64,000 nucleotides of DNA from Siphonodentalium dalli (GCA_032622095.1 CP136066.1:4611784-4675783), one strand, 5' to 3'; counted from the first letter of the stretch, positions 42,905 through 54,873 are shown. Program-made: numbers and translations. The notes: a model not told the origin generated them from the sequence alone.

Positions 42905-43750
42905 TGTATATGTAACGAGTCTATAATACAAATGAAAAAATTGGGGAGGGGTGGGCGATACGGGGAGAAATATGGGTGGATACCGATATAGATTTGAAGA
43001 GCGATAATGACCAATGTTGATATATTATGCATCTCAACTCTATTGTTGCGACAAGGCTATAAAATAGGGGGGTCAGAAACTTAGTTATCTCTATATAGTG
43101 CCAGAATAGTTATTTATCGAATTCTATAGTGGTACAATGAAAATTAGAATCAAATTATAAATTATGTATATAACACAACTATACCGATGAAAAGAAAAAT
43201 AATAATTTGGGCCGGGATTAGATGTTGGGTTGGTTATATGGAGTAAAAGGAGTTCATACGATGAACTGACATAAATTAGTAGAGCTATAGTGATCAATGT
43301 TGCCATGTAATGCATCGCGACTGTACTGTAGTGACAAAATTGGGGGGGGGTCTGAAATTATCTCTATCTCAAAATATGGCACCATAGTTATATAGAAAGG
43401 AATAGCGATTGATATACGTATACGGCATAGTACACGTAATACCATAGACATAAGTATTGATCACATGATAAAAATATGTACATAACTCGACTATACCGAT
43501 GAAAAAAATAATAAATTGGACCGGGATTAGAGTTGGGTTGGTTACATGTGGATAATTGGATATGCGGTTAATACTGATGAAACAATATAATTTAGTAGAG
43601 CGATAAAGACCAATGTTGACACTTAGTCAGCCTATATGCGGGGAAAATAGGGGTTGATACGATAGACCAAAATAAATTTGTCGAGTGAAAGTGACCAATG
43701 TTGACTTATAAAGTAATGCGACTGTACTGTCGCACAATTATCAGGTAGAA
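42905..43750. repeat. diverged tandem repeats, ~310-bp unit
   Basis: About three degraded units. The clearest pair begins TATACCGATGAAAA at about 43,180 and 43,493 and shares CCGGGATTAGA, GTTGGGTTGGTTA and GACCAATGTTGA-like segments. Earlier and later partial units contain AATGACCAATGTTGA (43,005) and GTGACCAATGTTGAC (43,690). Confidence 0.65.
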
Positions 43751-43829
43751 ATTGTCAAATATGTACCCGGGTGTCCAATATGGAGCACCTCAGAAAACAT
43801 TCGCAGGGCCCTAAAATTTATTTAACACA

Positions 43830-44347
43830 GGATTTCCCATTCAAATCGATTTATGTCGATAAAACTCTTATTTTTCAAAATTTTAAGCTGAGACTTGGTG
43901 TGTCTGTGTAAAAGTCTTATATATTCCTAAAATGACAGGTTCCAGCACGTAATTGTGTTTTAGATGGCAGAAAGAATTTTTTGTCGATGATAAATTTTAA
44001 TATAGGATTTGCCATTCAAAACGATGTATGTCCATAAAACTGTTATTTTTCAAAATATTAAGCTGAGACTTGGAATGTCTGCGTGGAATACTTATCTATT
44101 CCTAAAATGACAGGGTCCATCGCGTAATTATGTTTTAGATGGAAGAAATGAATTTTTTTCGATGATAAATTTTAACATGGGATTGTCCCATTCAAATTGA
44201 TTTATGTCGATAAAACTGTTATTTTTCAAAATTTTATGCTGAGACTCGGTGTTTTTGAGTGGAATACTTATATATTCCTAAAACGGCAGGGTCCAGTGCG
44301 TAATTATCTTTTAGATGGAAGAAATTGATTTGTTTCGATGATAAAAA
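43830..44347. repeat. tandem repeat, 175-bp unit, three copies
   Basis: Units start at 43,830, 44,005 and 44,180. Each carries CCATTCAAA, CGATAAAACT-like, TTATTTTTCAAAAT, GCTGAGACT, ATTCCTAAAA and CGATGATAAA in the same order. Confidence 0.85.
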
Positions 44348-46020
44348 TCCAGCGTAAACCAGCGTAATTTGCCGTAAACAAATTTAACAATCATTTTCTC
44401 AAGTGTCGTTTTGGTAATAATGTCGCTCTCTCGACGGGGAGATCTGATCCGAACAATAGCTAAGATGTATTTATATATAATTATTGAGAGAATTTGACAG
44501 ATTATGGTGCATTTTGAGAGAAAAGAGTGGAGAAAACGTTTGCTTCAAACACGCGAATTCAGCCAATTACAGTTGCAGACGAGCGCTGTCACTGTCAGAA
44601 TCAGATTGACAACACGTTGAACAAATGCAGGCTTTAAACTCACCTTTTTGGGAGGTAAATCCAATAAATTAGATATCAATACAATCCTTCCTAAGCACAT
44701 TCAAAGATATCCTGCAAGTTTTTAATATCTTAGGACACAGAAACAGTCAAAATGAATGAATTTAAATCAGCTTCCGAGACGAAACGAGACGTGTACATGT
44801 GTACGATTTAATTTTGATGCCCCTTGTTTACGATGACGTCATTTGCGTTGCCTCCCAACCTTAACCCTTTCCACTCCCAACGACATTTCAATTGGTTGAA
44901 ATTAAAAAGTTCTCAAGTTTCAGCTCAATCTGAATCTAGTTACTCAATTGGTAGAAATACTTTATCAGTAATTCTTAGTTTTATAAGTTATAGCAGGGTT
45001 ACCCGGCGTTGCCCAGGTTAATGTATGCTGTGGATATTTGTTGGTAATAGAGAATGCTCTTGCTTAAAGTGTTATACGTTTTCTCATAAATTGAATATTC
45101 AAATAGCAGCACAAAACATGATTATTACAGTCATGGCATATAAGTAGTGGCTCACCTTGTCAATTGTCATTCTGTTTATCGCGATTAATCCGTTCCACCA
45201 ATAATGAAGTATTTATTTATTTACAACTGCGTATACATTAGACGTTATGATATGACACATGAACATCATAAACACATTAGTTCGATAAAAGATGATAATT
45301 GGGTTTTACGTATTGAGATGTGTCAATCAATCTAGTGGGTTGGACTAAGACTCGAGGACACCTGGCTATCATATTTCCATGAATATACAGATGTTTCAAA
45401 GAAATTTCCAGGTGCTCCTCTGTTCATGGTGCTATATATTGGCTAAATATTCTTAGTTTAAACGAAATGTTGCTGCGCACATATATCAGCTACATGTGCC
45501 AGGCACAGAGCGACTGTTTGAGTTGTTTATGTCAGTCGATGAGTCTGTTCTAAAACCCTTGTCAGATGTCAGTATTGGTAGGATCCTGAAAAGTCTTGTG
45601 CTACTAACTGCATTTTCTTGTATATCGGAAAAACTATATTTGACTGCACACTGTGACCACTATTCTTGAACAGGCCTTCCATATCTCTTGACAAATTGTT
45701 ACTTTTTGTGGAAACTGTATTGAATGGAACAGACTAAATTTTTTTTATTATATATATGCAATCCTCTGACGGTTCGAGGTCTCTCAGGTTGCACGAATAT
45801 ATGTATCTCTTCAATAGAATGATAAATATACGTTTAATGCTTCTTCTAGTTATCTCTTTTTGCTAGCTCATTGTGTGAATGCCTTGATTGTCATTCCCAT
45901 ATAAATATGACTGTTAAGAAGATATAATTGTTCAAGTGACTTATGTGGGTCACCATATGTCGGGATTGTGAAATGTGAACACCCAACTACTTAAACTGAT
46001 ATGGAGATGGCCTGGTGACT
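44348..46020. other. intergenic sequence with a possible LINE tail
   Basis: No gene seen. At about 44,905-45,020 the text TCTCAAGTTTCAGCTCAATC ... GGTTACCCGGCGTTGCCCAGG resembles the end of an RTE-type element, from memory and at low confidence. A T-rich and TATA-rich stretch lies at 45,740-45,760. Confidence 0.35.
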
Positions 46021-46453
46021 GTATATAAATTATATGTGGACATCGGCGAATAGGAATCTTATCAATGATAGTGCATATCTGCTCGCCATCCGTGACGCAA
46101 ACGACACCAAATGTGATTTAATTCATGGTATATCATTAGAGAAAAAAGTGTATGAATTTGGTGGAATTTGGTTTATTAAATCAATTGTTGATGCAACGCT
46201 GACTCGAACAACGCCATATTGCGAAGGTGATTGTGTATTCGTTTGGTGGAAATCAGCGACAAAACTATTTCACCATATTTTTTTAATTTCCCCTCCCACC
46301 AATAGCGTCATTTTAGAAAATATTAACCTGCACCATTATCTTCCTTGTAAAAAGTTACCCCTCTTAGAACGCCTTGGTGCCATCTCGATTGTACCGCGTG
46401 AATTTATATATAGAACGCACACAGACAGACAAAAAGACAGACAGACAGCATGA
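46021..46453 (+). repeat. repeat copy with CAGA-rich tail
   Basis: Contains one body repeat (TTTGGTGGAAATCAGCGAC near 46,235) and an end segment (ACCATTATCTTCCTTG ... CGTGAATTTATATA) that runs into CAGACAGAC repeats. The end segment matches 48,780-48,912. A 139-codon ORF crosses it but follows the repeat and is not taken as a gene. Confidence 0.75.
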
Positions 46454-46499
46454 TTTTTGTATCAGTTTTTGTGACCCCCCCCCGTCCCTATTTCGGACT

Positions 46500-47700
46500 C
46501 AAGCTGCACACACTAAGACTCATTAGAGATTAGAGATGCATATATATGAAATTGGTGAAAATTGGCGAGTATCCAAATTCGTATCAAATTTAAGGTCCCC
46601 ATATCTTTCACCCATAGGGTACCAATTTGGTGTATCTAAACCACACGATAAGATTCCTCGTATCACGGAGAAGAATATGTATCAATCTGGTGGAAATCGG
46701 CACTAAACATATAGATATAATTTTTTGTGTCCCTCTCATCTCTATACACCACTGATTCGAATGGCCCCACTTTTGACATCCTTAAACCACACGATTACAC
46801 TCCTGATATCATGGAGATGATTGTTTATAAATTTGGTGATAATCGGCGACTAAATAATTTTGTTATCAAATTTGGTGCCAATCCCTCCCCTCCCCATCTC
46901 TCACCCAAACAGCACCACTATGGCGTCTTTAAATCACGATTAGATTCCTCGTATCATGGATAAGAACGTGTATCAATTTGGTGGAAATTGGCGCTAAAAA
47001 AATTGTGCATCAATGTTTGTGCCCCTGTCCCTTTCAATGTAACCCTGACTCGAATGAGGCCACATTTGACAGATAAAAGCCACACCATTAGACTCCTCAT
47101 ACCATGGGGATGATTTTGTAAAAGTTTGGTGGCAATCGGCGACTTATTATCAAATTTAGTGCCCACCCCCTCCCAATCTCTCAATCCAAAAACAACAATT
47201 TGGCGTTGTTAAATCGCACAATTAGATTCCTTGTATCACGAAGAAGAATATATATCAATTTGGTGGAAATCGGCGCTAAAATTAGTTTGATTAATTTTGG
47301 TGCCCCTCTCCCCTTCCGTCCATCCCTGACTCAAACGACGCCACTTTTGACATATTTAAACCACAACGTTGGATTCTTCATATCATGGGGTTGATTATAT
47401 GTAAGTTTCGTGGCAATCGGCGACAGAAAAAAAATCTGCCCCCCCCCCCCCTCCCTTCCGGGCACCCCTGACGCGAACGGCGCAACTTTTGCCATATTTA
47501 AACCACGCCATTAGATTCCTCATATTATGGGGATGTTTATAAATAAGTTTGGTAGACTCCTCATACCATGGGGATGATTTTGTATAAGTGTGGTGGCAAT
47601 CGGCGACTTATTATCAAATTTAGTGCCCACCCCTCCCAATCTCTCATCCAAAAACAACAATTTGGCGTTGGTAAATAGCACAATTAGATTCCTTGTATCA
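46500..47700. repeat. ~147-bp tandem repeats, block 1
   Basis: The landmark TTTGGTGG(A/C)AATCGGCG recurs at about 46,684, 46,830, 46,977, 47,126, 47,259, 47,405 and 47,590. Spacing is mostly 133-149 bp, with the last about 185. Each unit has CCCCTGACnCGAACG, a TTTTGACATATTTAAACCAC-like segment and ATTAGATTCCTCATATCATG, often with a C-rich run. The structure of internal repeats plus a tetranucleotide tail resembles bivalve 'pearl' or Helitron-related non-autonomous elements. Confidence 0.75.
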
Positions 47701-47778
47701 TGAAGAAGAATATTTATTATATGCTTCCCCATTAAATAGTGGGAAATTGCCGTGGCGTAGAGCGTTATATCCATCGCC

Positions 47779-47843
47779 TGGACCGACTCGATGGATAACA
47801 CTGACCGACTCGATGGATAACACTGACCGACTCGATGGATAAC
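47779..47843. repeat. 22-bp tandem repeat, three copies
   Basis: The unit is GACCGACTCGATGGATAACA plus CT. Confidence 0.9.
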
Positions 47844-48239
47844 ACAATAGTATTACTTTTTCGGAGATTACTTCCGGTTTATAGCGGCGAATCACATTAA
47901 GTTTCAAAGCGTATCAATAACAGCCGGACTATTGTTTTAATTATTGATTTTCACGGTTCATAAACTGTTATTTAATTGTTATAATGTTAACTCATTTGTT
48001 TTAATATATTCTTATCACTAAATTATGTATGCATTAATTTTCTCGCATCATTTCAGAATAAACAATGGGGACTATTTCTTATGGCGGCTATGCTAGATAT
48101 TTGTCATTCCGTGGTGAGCAAATCAATTGATGGAATGTAAACAAAATGCAAATGTCGAAGCTTTCTAACAATTTGAAGTGAACTGTAGGACAAAATTAGC
48201 AGTTTTTGTGCGGTTTATAGCGCATATAATAAAAAGAAA
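47844..48239. other. sequence interrupting the 147-bp repeats
   Basis: AT-rich, no gene seen. Together with the 22-bp repeat and the palindrome it separates the two repeat blocks and may be one inserted element. Confidence 0.45.
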
Positions 48240-48395
48240 ACCTACGGGTTTTGGTTGAATACCCGGATTATCTCATTCGTGGGTGCAAGGAAGTACAGAA
48301 TTTCCACTCGCGGCTTGCAGCCGCTCGTGGAAATTCTGTACTTCCTTGCACCCACTCATGAGATAATTCGGGTATTCAACCAAAACTCGTAGGTA
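48240..48395. repeat. 156-bp near-perfect palindrome
   Basis: The two ~73-bp arms meet at GCGGCTTGCAGCCGC near 48,319 and differ at only a few bases. The sequence can form a long hairpin. Confidence 0.9.
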
Positions 48396-48869
48396 TTCTC
48401 TATATATCAATTTGGTGGAAATCGGCGCTAAAATTAGTTTTATTAATTTTGGTGCCCCTCTCCCCTTCCGTTCATCCCTGACTCAAACGACGCCACTTTT
48501 GACATATTTAAACCACACCGTTGGATTCTTCATATCATGGGGATGATTATATGTAAGTTTCGTGGCAATCAGCGACAGAACAAAAATCTGCCCCCCCCCC
48601 CCCTTCCGGGCACCCCTGACGCGAACGGCGCGACTTTTGCCATATTTAAACCACGCCATTAGATTCCTCATATTATGGGGATGATTACATATAAGTTTGG
48701 TGGCAATCGGCGACAATTTTTGTTCTGCCCCTCCCCCTTTTCTGCCCCTGACAACAACGGCGTCACTTTAGAAAATTCTAACCCCGACCATTATCTTTCT
48801 CGTAAAAAGCTACTCCTAGTAGACCCATTTGGCATCATCTAGATGGTCCCCTGTGAATTTCTATAGAAC

Positions 48870-48870
<1 letters not shown>
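48396..48870. repeat. ~147-bp tandem repeats, block 2
   Basis: Landmarks at about 48,413, 48,560 and 48,698, then the end segment (ACCATTATCTTTCTCG ... CTGTGAATTTCTATAG) leading to the CAGA tail. Confidence 0.75.

Positions 48871-48912
<42 letters not shown>
48871..48912 (+). repeat. (CAGA)n microsatellite
   Basis: About ten uninterrupted CAGA units, forming the tail of the preceding repeat family. Confidence 0.95.
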
Positions 48913-49460
48913 TTCGCAAATATAGATATAGATAACTCTAATTTTATTCACGATACGAGCTCAACATCATAATATGTCACTGTTTATGGCGGTGTTATCC
49001 AAACGTGTGCTTTGATAATGATTATAATTTTATTTTGCGATCAAACGTCAGTGCAGCACAGCAGAAACGCATAGGCACTAGTTCAATTCAGCAGAAACGC
49101 ATGAGTCCTACGATTATAGACACCCACTGGACGCGCTTCGCGCGTCGGTCAGTGGGTGAAAAAAATTATAGAACTCGGCAGTATACCCGTCAATACCTGG
49201 TGATTTATTGTTTTTCATTGTTTTTAAAGTTGTTAATAGTTCATATTCGTTTACAAGTCCTTCACTCTTTTTAGTCTCTTCTTCAGTTTTTATTTCGATA
49301 AAAGGATTATTTTTATCTAAGAATTGATCAAACTATACGTATGGAGTTGATTTAGGTTCATATAGAATATAGCGCATAATTCAGATGTAAATAATTCCGA
49401 CAATGCCGATAATGTTCAATATCAGTGTATTTTCAGGACAACATGATGTGCAAACAATGC
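48913..49460. other. intergenic sequence
   Basis: No gene seen. A short hairpin occurs at about 49,120-49,158 (CACCCACTGG and its complement around CGCGCTTCGCGCG). Confidence 0.5.
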
Positions 49461-49463
49461 ATG

Positions 49464-49611
49464 TGTGGCTACGTGGACAATTCCGATTGTGTCATCACTG
49501 GGTCGAACATACTGAATGCACACTCCTACAATTATATGTGGTTATGCGGACAATTCCGATTATGTCATCACTGGGTCGAACATACTGAGTGCACACTCTT
49601 ACATTTATTTA
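49464..49611. repeat. 74-bp tandem duplication
   Basis: Two copies starting at 49,464 and 49,538, sharing GGACAATTCCGATT and TCATCACTGGGTCGAACATA. Confidence 0.9.
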
Positions 49612-49711
49612 TAACCAACATATTTTTATTTGTAACCAACAGGTTTTTATTTGTAACCAACATATTTTTATTTGTAACCAACAGGGTTTTATTTGTAACC
49701 AACAGGTTTTT
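49607..49711. repeat. 21-bp minisatellite A
   Basis: Five units of the form TTTTTATTTGTAACCAACA plus two variable bases (GG or TA). The forward frame reads (LFVTNR)-like heptads and the minus frame LLVTNKN. Confidence 0.9.
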
Positions 49712-50589
49712 CATTGGTTCTTCAGGTTGTCCAGTATTTGTAACCAAAGTAGTGAACAATTTGGTTCTTGTTAGTCATGTTATCTAGACCAGTTGGAATC
49801 AAACTAGAACCAATTTATTATTTTCCTCGTTCCACACGGTGAACCAATGTGTGAGCCAGTAGGTTATGAACACGACTTTCGGTAACTTCTATCGAACATA
49901 TTTGAGAACCAAATGAGTCTTCGCTCGTAATCACATTATAGAACCGATGGTTCTGAATTTGTTCCCGTATTTGTAACCAGTATGTTCCGAACATGGCTAA
50001 TAACGACCCCACTCGGCGCGCTTGCGTGCCCGAGCTTGTGTCGTTTAAAGTTAACAGGCGGGCGTGACGCCACACACAAATAACAGTATACCGTGAAAGT
50101 GAATATTTTAGCGATACAACGTTTTCGCAAAAAAATCAAGTGACTTCCGGTAGTGGTTTCACAAAGTCGCGGAATCAGCAATGAAACGAATTTTCTACTT
50201 CACAACTTCCAATATATGGCAATGACCAACTGAAGTATTTATTTATAGAAGTAAGTTGTTATGAATATGTCCTGCATAGGTTCATATTAGATCAGTTTCA
50301 TTTGTGATCAAAATGAAGGCAGTTACGATGCCATGACGTCAACATGTCACTTGTCTCTGCGGGCCAGAATCCAGACATGATTGAACGTGTCATGTCGTCT
50401 TCGTGGACAACTGATTTCAACACACTTTTGACCACACATCTATAGATTGATTTATTGATTGAGAATTTAACGTCGTTTTAGCCGCTAGGCCATACATCAC
50501 GACCATACTGGACATATAAACGCAGAGACGCGCTTTAATTACTAGTTATTTATACCAGTTTGAATTGGTACTGTGTATTAAATTCTAGC
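49712..50589. other. intergenic sequence
   Basis: No gene seen. It contains scattered relatives of the GTAACCA motif (for example 49,735, 49,973). Confidence 0.45.
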
Positions 50590-51179
50590 TACCTTATTAT
50601 TATTTAAATTCGCACAGTACTATTTTTCGCACACACATTGGTGTGCGAATTTAAAACTGAATGGAAAATATACGACTTCAAAGTTTACCGTATATATCCA
50701 CGCGGAAAATAAGATATGTCAATTGCTTGTAATATACCAGAATGAAAGTAAAAACAAAGGTCACCAAATCCACAAACCACGATTGAAGCCATACTCATAC
50801 ACATGTAATCTGAGTTAATTATAATATCACATTAAGTTTTCAATGTACATGAAGCGAAGTGTTGATTTTTTCTGAAGTCAGCAGCAAATACGATGTTTTG
50901 TTTCCTTCTTTCCACTTCATATCAATGGTGTCCATATTTAACGATTTAACTATATCAAAACGATTATTTAAAGCACCCGTGTTCAACACAATATAAAGAA
51001 CAAATTAACTGTATTTTGTTTAATGTACATGTTGTCGTGGTGGACTCTGGTCTGCATTAGGGTCTGAAACTGTATGAGATCATGTCTTTTAAGAAAAACC
51101 GTGGTGCGCGAATTTAATGTGCGCGAATTCAGAACTGAGCGAAAAATAGTACTGCGTGATTTTAAATATGAGTAAGGTA
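50590..51179. mobile_element. MITE-like element with TA flanks
   Basis: The ends are imperfect 39-bp inverted repeats (33 of 39 matching), starting CCTTA and containing CAGTACTATTTTTCGC (50,592-50,630 and 51,139-51,177). They are flanked by TA on both sides, as expected for Tc1/mariner-type insertion. There is no coding capacity. Confidence 0.65.
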
Positions 51180-51310
51180 TATAAATCTTACATAATTATG
51201 TGTGTTATATTTCAAGAAATGACTATGCGCAACGTGGCCTATCCACAAAAAACTATCGCCTCGAAATTGGGTCATAATTTTAATTTACTCTAGCATATCG
51301 GAAGGTTTAA

Positions 51311-51762
51311 AGGTTAGAAGGAACTAAATAAGTAGAATTACGTCCCTTTCGTTTTTACAGGGTATCTCGAATACGAGTTAAAAAAATTCTGGCTCGCGAT
51401 TGGCGTATAATATGTCAAATAATTTTACAAATTCAAGAAATATAATACCCATAGCATGTAACAACGTGGGCGTTTCCTAGTCTGAAATGCGTTCGTGTCC
51501 AAACAATGGCGGGATATTGAGGCTGTGTATTGGCTTTTGTCAGACTGTCAAATTCTGTGCCAAAAGTGGGGTAGTGTGGAAAACATATGCTGGTTTTCGA
51601 AAAAGGCGTGGCTCGAAAGGTACTCCTATGTGCGAACAGATGCCGAAAGGGTTGGTGTTTACGAACGCATGCACCGTGCACTTCGGAACTCGAAAATTTA
51701 GCGTGGGCGTGGTCAAACGTTAACACTGTGGCCTATGGAAAACATTTAGTTCCTTCTAACCT
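51311..51762. mobile_element. 452-bp MITE-like element, copy 1
   Basis: 19-bp terminal inverted repeats AGGTTAGAAGGAACTAAAT. It is almost identical to 52,651-53,102, with about eight differences seen. No transposase. Overlapping ORFs of about 70-97 codons on both strands are shared by both copies and are unrecognised. Target duplication is unclear. Confidence 0.85.
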
Positions 51763-52650
51763 AAAGCAGAAAAATCGAATTTTTCGTATTTCGGCCTATG
51801 ATGGACAAACGTGGTGAAAAATCACATAATTGTGATCTGATTTGCGAAGCATACATAGTTAGACATTACATTACACAAGAATTTGGATTTTATTGCCATT
51901 TTTCAAGAAGTGGGGAATATTTGCACCTAATAAACTTTGTGAGATTTTCACTTATTTATCGTTATTCTGTATCTGGTGTGCCACTTTAAGAGAGAAATCA
52001 CCTCACATCGATATCTTTATCTATTTGTGGACATCTGACCATCAGCATAAACTTGACGTCTCGAGTATTTTTAACCATGCAGCTGCCAACTTGTCGACCG
52101 TGTAGAAATTCCTATCTTTTCTGGTGCAGGGGGTGGGGTGTAAAAATCTAACTATTTATTCAGAAACCCGGACAATTTTGGTCAACTAAGCATATCATCT
52201 GAAACATGATTTGCACGTATTGTCTGTGCCGCTATATACATGCGCGTCATGCCCATTAAAGGCATATTCTGTTAGTTTAATTACCAAATTTTACCAAAAT
52301 TTCCACATATTTTGCGAATTTTCCCAAATATGGCAAATCTCGGTATGACATGACCCCGAGACACCCATAATGTTTTATGTTGAACTGCAGACGGTACTGA
52401 TCAATTCCCAACTATAAGTTCTTTTATTTAGGAAGGGATGTTCCCATCATTGGCAACGACGTGGACACATATCCACAAAAATTTCCCCAGTAGATGAACC
52501 ATCTTCAGATACAGTGGGGTTAAAATAACCATGATTGCTGGGGAACGAGAACAAATAAATGTGTAAAATCAGTTTTATTTAGCATATATATGACACAGCT
52601 TCACACAGAGGTAGTAGGGATTACATAGGGTCATGTTTGCACATATCTTA
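51763..52650. other. intergenic sequence
   Basis: No gene seen between the two related elements. Confidence 0.5.
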
Positions 52651-53102
52651 AGGTTAGAAGGAACTAAATAAGTAGAATTACGTCCCTTTCGTTTTTACAG
52701 GGTATCTCGAATACGAGTTAAAAAAATTCTGGCGCGCAATTGGCGTATAATATGTCAAATAATTTTACAAATTCAAGAAATATAATACCCATAGCATGTA
52801 ACAACGTGGGCGTTTCCTAGTCTGAAATGCGTTCGTGTCCAAACAATGGCGGGATGTTGAGGCTGTGTATTGGCTTTTGTCAGACTGTCAAATTCTGTGC
52901 CAAAAGTGGGGTAGTGTGGAAAACATATGCTGGTTTTCGAAAAAGGCGTGGCTCGAAAGGTACTCCTATGTGCGAACAGATGCCGAAAGGGTTGGTCTTT
53001 ACGAACGCATGCATCGTGCACTTCGGAACTCGAAAATTTAGCGTGGGCGTGATCAAACGTTAACACTGTGGCCTATGGAAAACATTTAGTTCCTTCTAAC
53101 CT
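52651..53102. mobile_element. 452-bp MITE-like element, copy 2
   Basis: Same orientation, length and ends as 51,311-51,762. Confidence 0.85.
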
Positions 53103-53855
53103 AAACGAACACATTTATATGCACATACGTTTCATAAAGTAGTACTCTAGCTACACATACAATACAGCATGATTAACTGTCCCTAATAGAACCAAACATT
53201 AGCTTGTATTGTACACTTTTTTTCAGAATGTTCATGGTTATATTCAATCAGTAAATTCTGAACTATAATAATTTAAAAGACTTTGCTTTTTGTTTGGGAA
53301 CATTGCTAATTGATTTTCACAGGTCCGATTTCTGAACATGGATCAATATTGAATCATGACTTATATTTTGTTTAGTGCCAACAAATAACACCACTGTTCC
53401 ATAAATCCGCGAACTCGTCACATATATATGCTGTAACTGCGTATTCATGTGTAATGTGATATCTCTCTTCGACATGACCAAATTATAGGTTGTTTTTGTC
53501 TCAAAACTGATATAAATTTGCCCAAAAATACAATGTCGACCGGCAAAGATAAATACAACAATAACATAGTGTGTTTTGAGATGTGTGCATGTTATATCGA
53601 CTCGTTAAAAGTAGGATTTATTATCAAAGGCCGATATCAAAACCAAAGGCTACATTAAAGCATATATAATTATCGAAGTCTACTCGCATCCAAAGCGATC
53701 TACACGAGTAAGCAAGCATTCGCTGACATACGTATAAGTCTAACATATATGCATATCATTTCATGACTCTTTGCACGATCCTTCGCATTGTCCGTCTTCT
53801 TACTACTATGTCGGGGTCGTTCTATATGCCTTGCATATTGTCATATTAGTTAATC
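53103..53855. other. intergenic sequence
   Basis: AT-rich, nothing recognised. Confidence 0.5.
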
Positions 53856-54059
53856 GTGATGGAACCAATTTCTAAACCAGTATGTTCTCAACAATGTTTG
53901 GTTTCTCTATTCAAACCCAAACGATTTATTAAAATACAAAAGAAAAATCAAACGGGTCTTCCCTTAGAACCAGATGAAGAACTAAATTATTATTTATTGA
54001 AACTAGATAGATTAGTTGGGTGCGAAGCGCCCGCGGCGATGTTCGAAAATATCGAATGA
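53856..54059 (+). CDS. unrecognised 67-codon ORF with duplicated C-terminal segment
   Basis: The last ~36 codons (from TGLPLEP to AAMFENIE) occur again at 54,094-54,201. I do not recognise the family. The segment is rich in Leu and Glu and ends at a stop in both copies. It may be a fragment of a gene or element. Confidence 0.25.
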   Translation: MMEPISKPVCSQQCLVSLFKPKRFIKIQKKNQTGLPLEPDEELNYYLLKLDRLVGCEAPAAMFENIE

Positions 54060-54232
54060 TCTCCTTCGCGACACGATACAAACGAAATATCAAACGGGCC
54101 TTCCCTTAGAACCAAATGAAGAACTAAATGATTATTTATTGAAACTAGATAGATTGGTTGGGTGCGAAGCGCCCGCGGCGATGTTCGAAAATATCGAATG
54201 AACTTCTCCGTCGCGGCACGATTTGCAGTTTG
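53949..54232. repeat. 142-bp tandem duplication
   Basis: Two copies starting CAAACGGG at 53,949 and 54,091. The first ~112 bp differ at only about five positions, while the remainder (CTCCTTCGCGACACGAT versus CTCCGTCGCGGCACGAT) is less similar. Confidence 0.88.
54016..54201 (+). CDS. unrecognised 61-codon ORF, second copy of the segment
   Basis: Its C-terminal ~36 codons match those of 53,856-54,059 with two or three amino-acid differences (such as D to N and Y to D). The 142-bp period is not a multiple of three, so the two copies are in different frames. Confidence 0.22.
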   Translation: MGAKRPRRCSKISNDLLRDTIQTKYQTGLPLEPNEELNDYLLKLDRLVGCEAPAAMFENIE

Positions 54233-54506
54233 ATGTTATCGTGAACAAAACGAATCATCATGTCAGAGTTTCATGTGAGATAAAGCCGGCCAGCTTTAAT
54301 ACGGAGCGAGGGGTGCCCGATTTGTCCCTTTCAGTTGGATATTTTGTTGTTGGCGCTGAGCGAGCCGTGTTGGTGCGATGAAATTATGAACGGGGCTCAT
54401 GTTATAATGTTAAAATAGTGTTAGATGTGCTAGTTTAACCCAAGTGACACTGAAAGCAGGCATTCTGAATATTTGTGATTATAATTTATGGTCATACTAT
54501 GTTCCT
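54233..54506. other. intergenic sequence
   Basis: Nothing recognised. Confidence 0.5.
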
Positions 54507-54643
54507 TTAACCCTTTACCCAACAAACCGGCCAAAACCGGCCAAATAAAGCTTCAACAGCCTAAAATATCTTCGGTCTGTCTCATACAAATATGGATATC
54601 ATTGGAACCGGCTCCTTGACCACATTGTGATCGTTACAGTTAT

Positions 54644-54719
54644 GCCCTGTGCCAATGCATTCTCTTATATATGCGAGTCGACCATAGGTCGCCTCGCATA
54701 TATAAGAGAATGCATTGGC
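54644..54719 (+). repeat. internal hairpin arm, left
   Basis: Contains CCAATGCATTCTCTTATATA and its complement around a GTCGACC-rich centre. It is the reverse complement of 54,798-54,873. Confidence 0.92.
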
Positions 54720-54797
54720 CTAAAACAATCTTTTTTTAACACTTTTTACCATTTTGTCTAACATTCTTTAACAATTTTATAATTTTTAATGTGTTAA

Positions 54798-54873
54798 GCC
54801 AATGCATTCTCTTATATATGCGAGGCGACCTATGGTCGACTCGCATATATAAGAGAATGCATTGGCACAGGGC
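54798..54873 (-). repeat. internal hairpin arm, right
   Basis: Reverse complement of 54,644-54,719 and itself able to fold. Confidence 0.92.

Noticed and set aside
46034-46453. A 139-codon ORF ending in a TDRQKDRQT run
   Set aside because: Its sequence tracks the dispersed repeat, and its end is the CAGA microsatellite.
49425-49787. A 120-codon ORF with VTN repeats
   Set aside because: It is made of the 74-bp duplication and 21-bp minisatellite, both of which happen to keep frame.
54644-54873. A microRNA cluster from the two hairpins
   Set aside because: The hairpins are nearly perfect palindromes inside a MITE. There is no sign of the bulges or loop lengths expected, although small RNAs could still arise from them.
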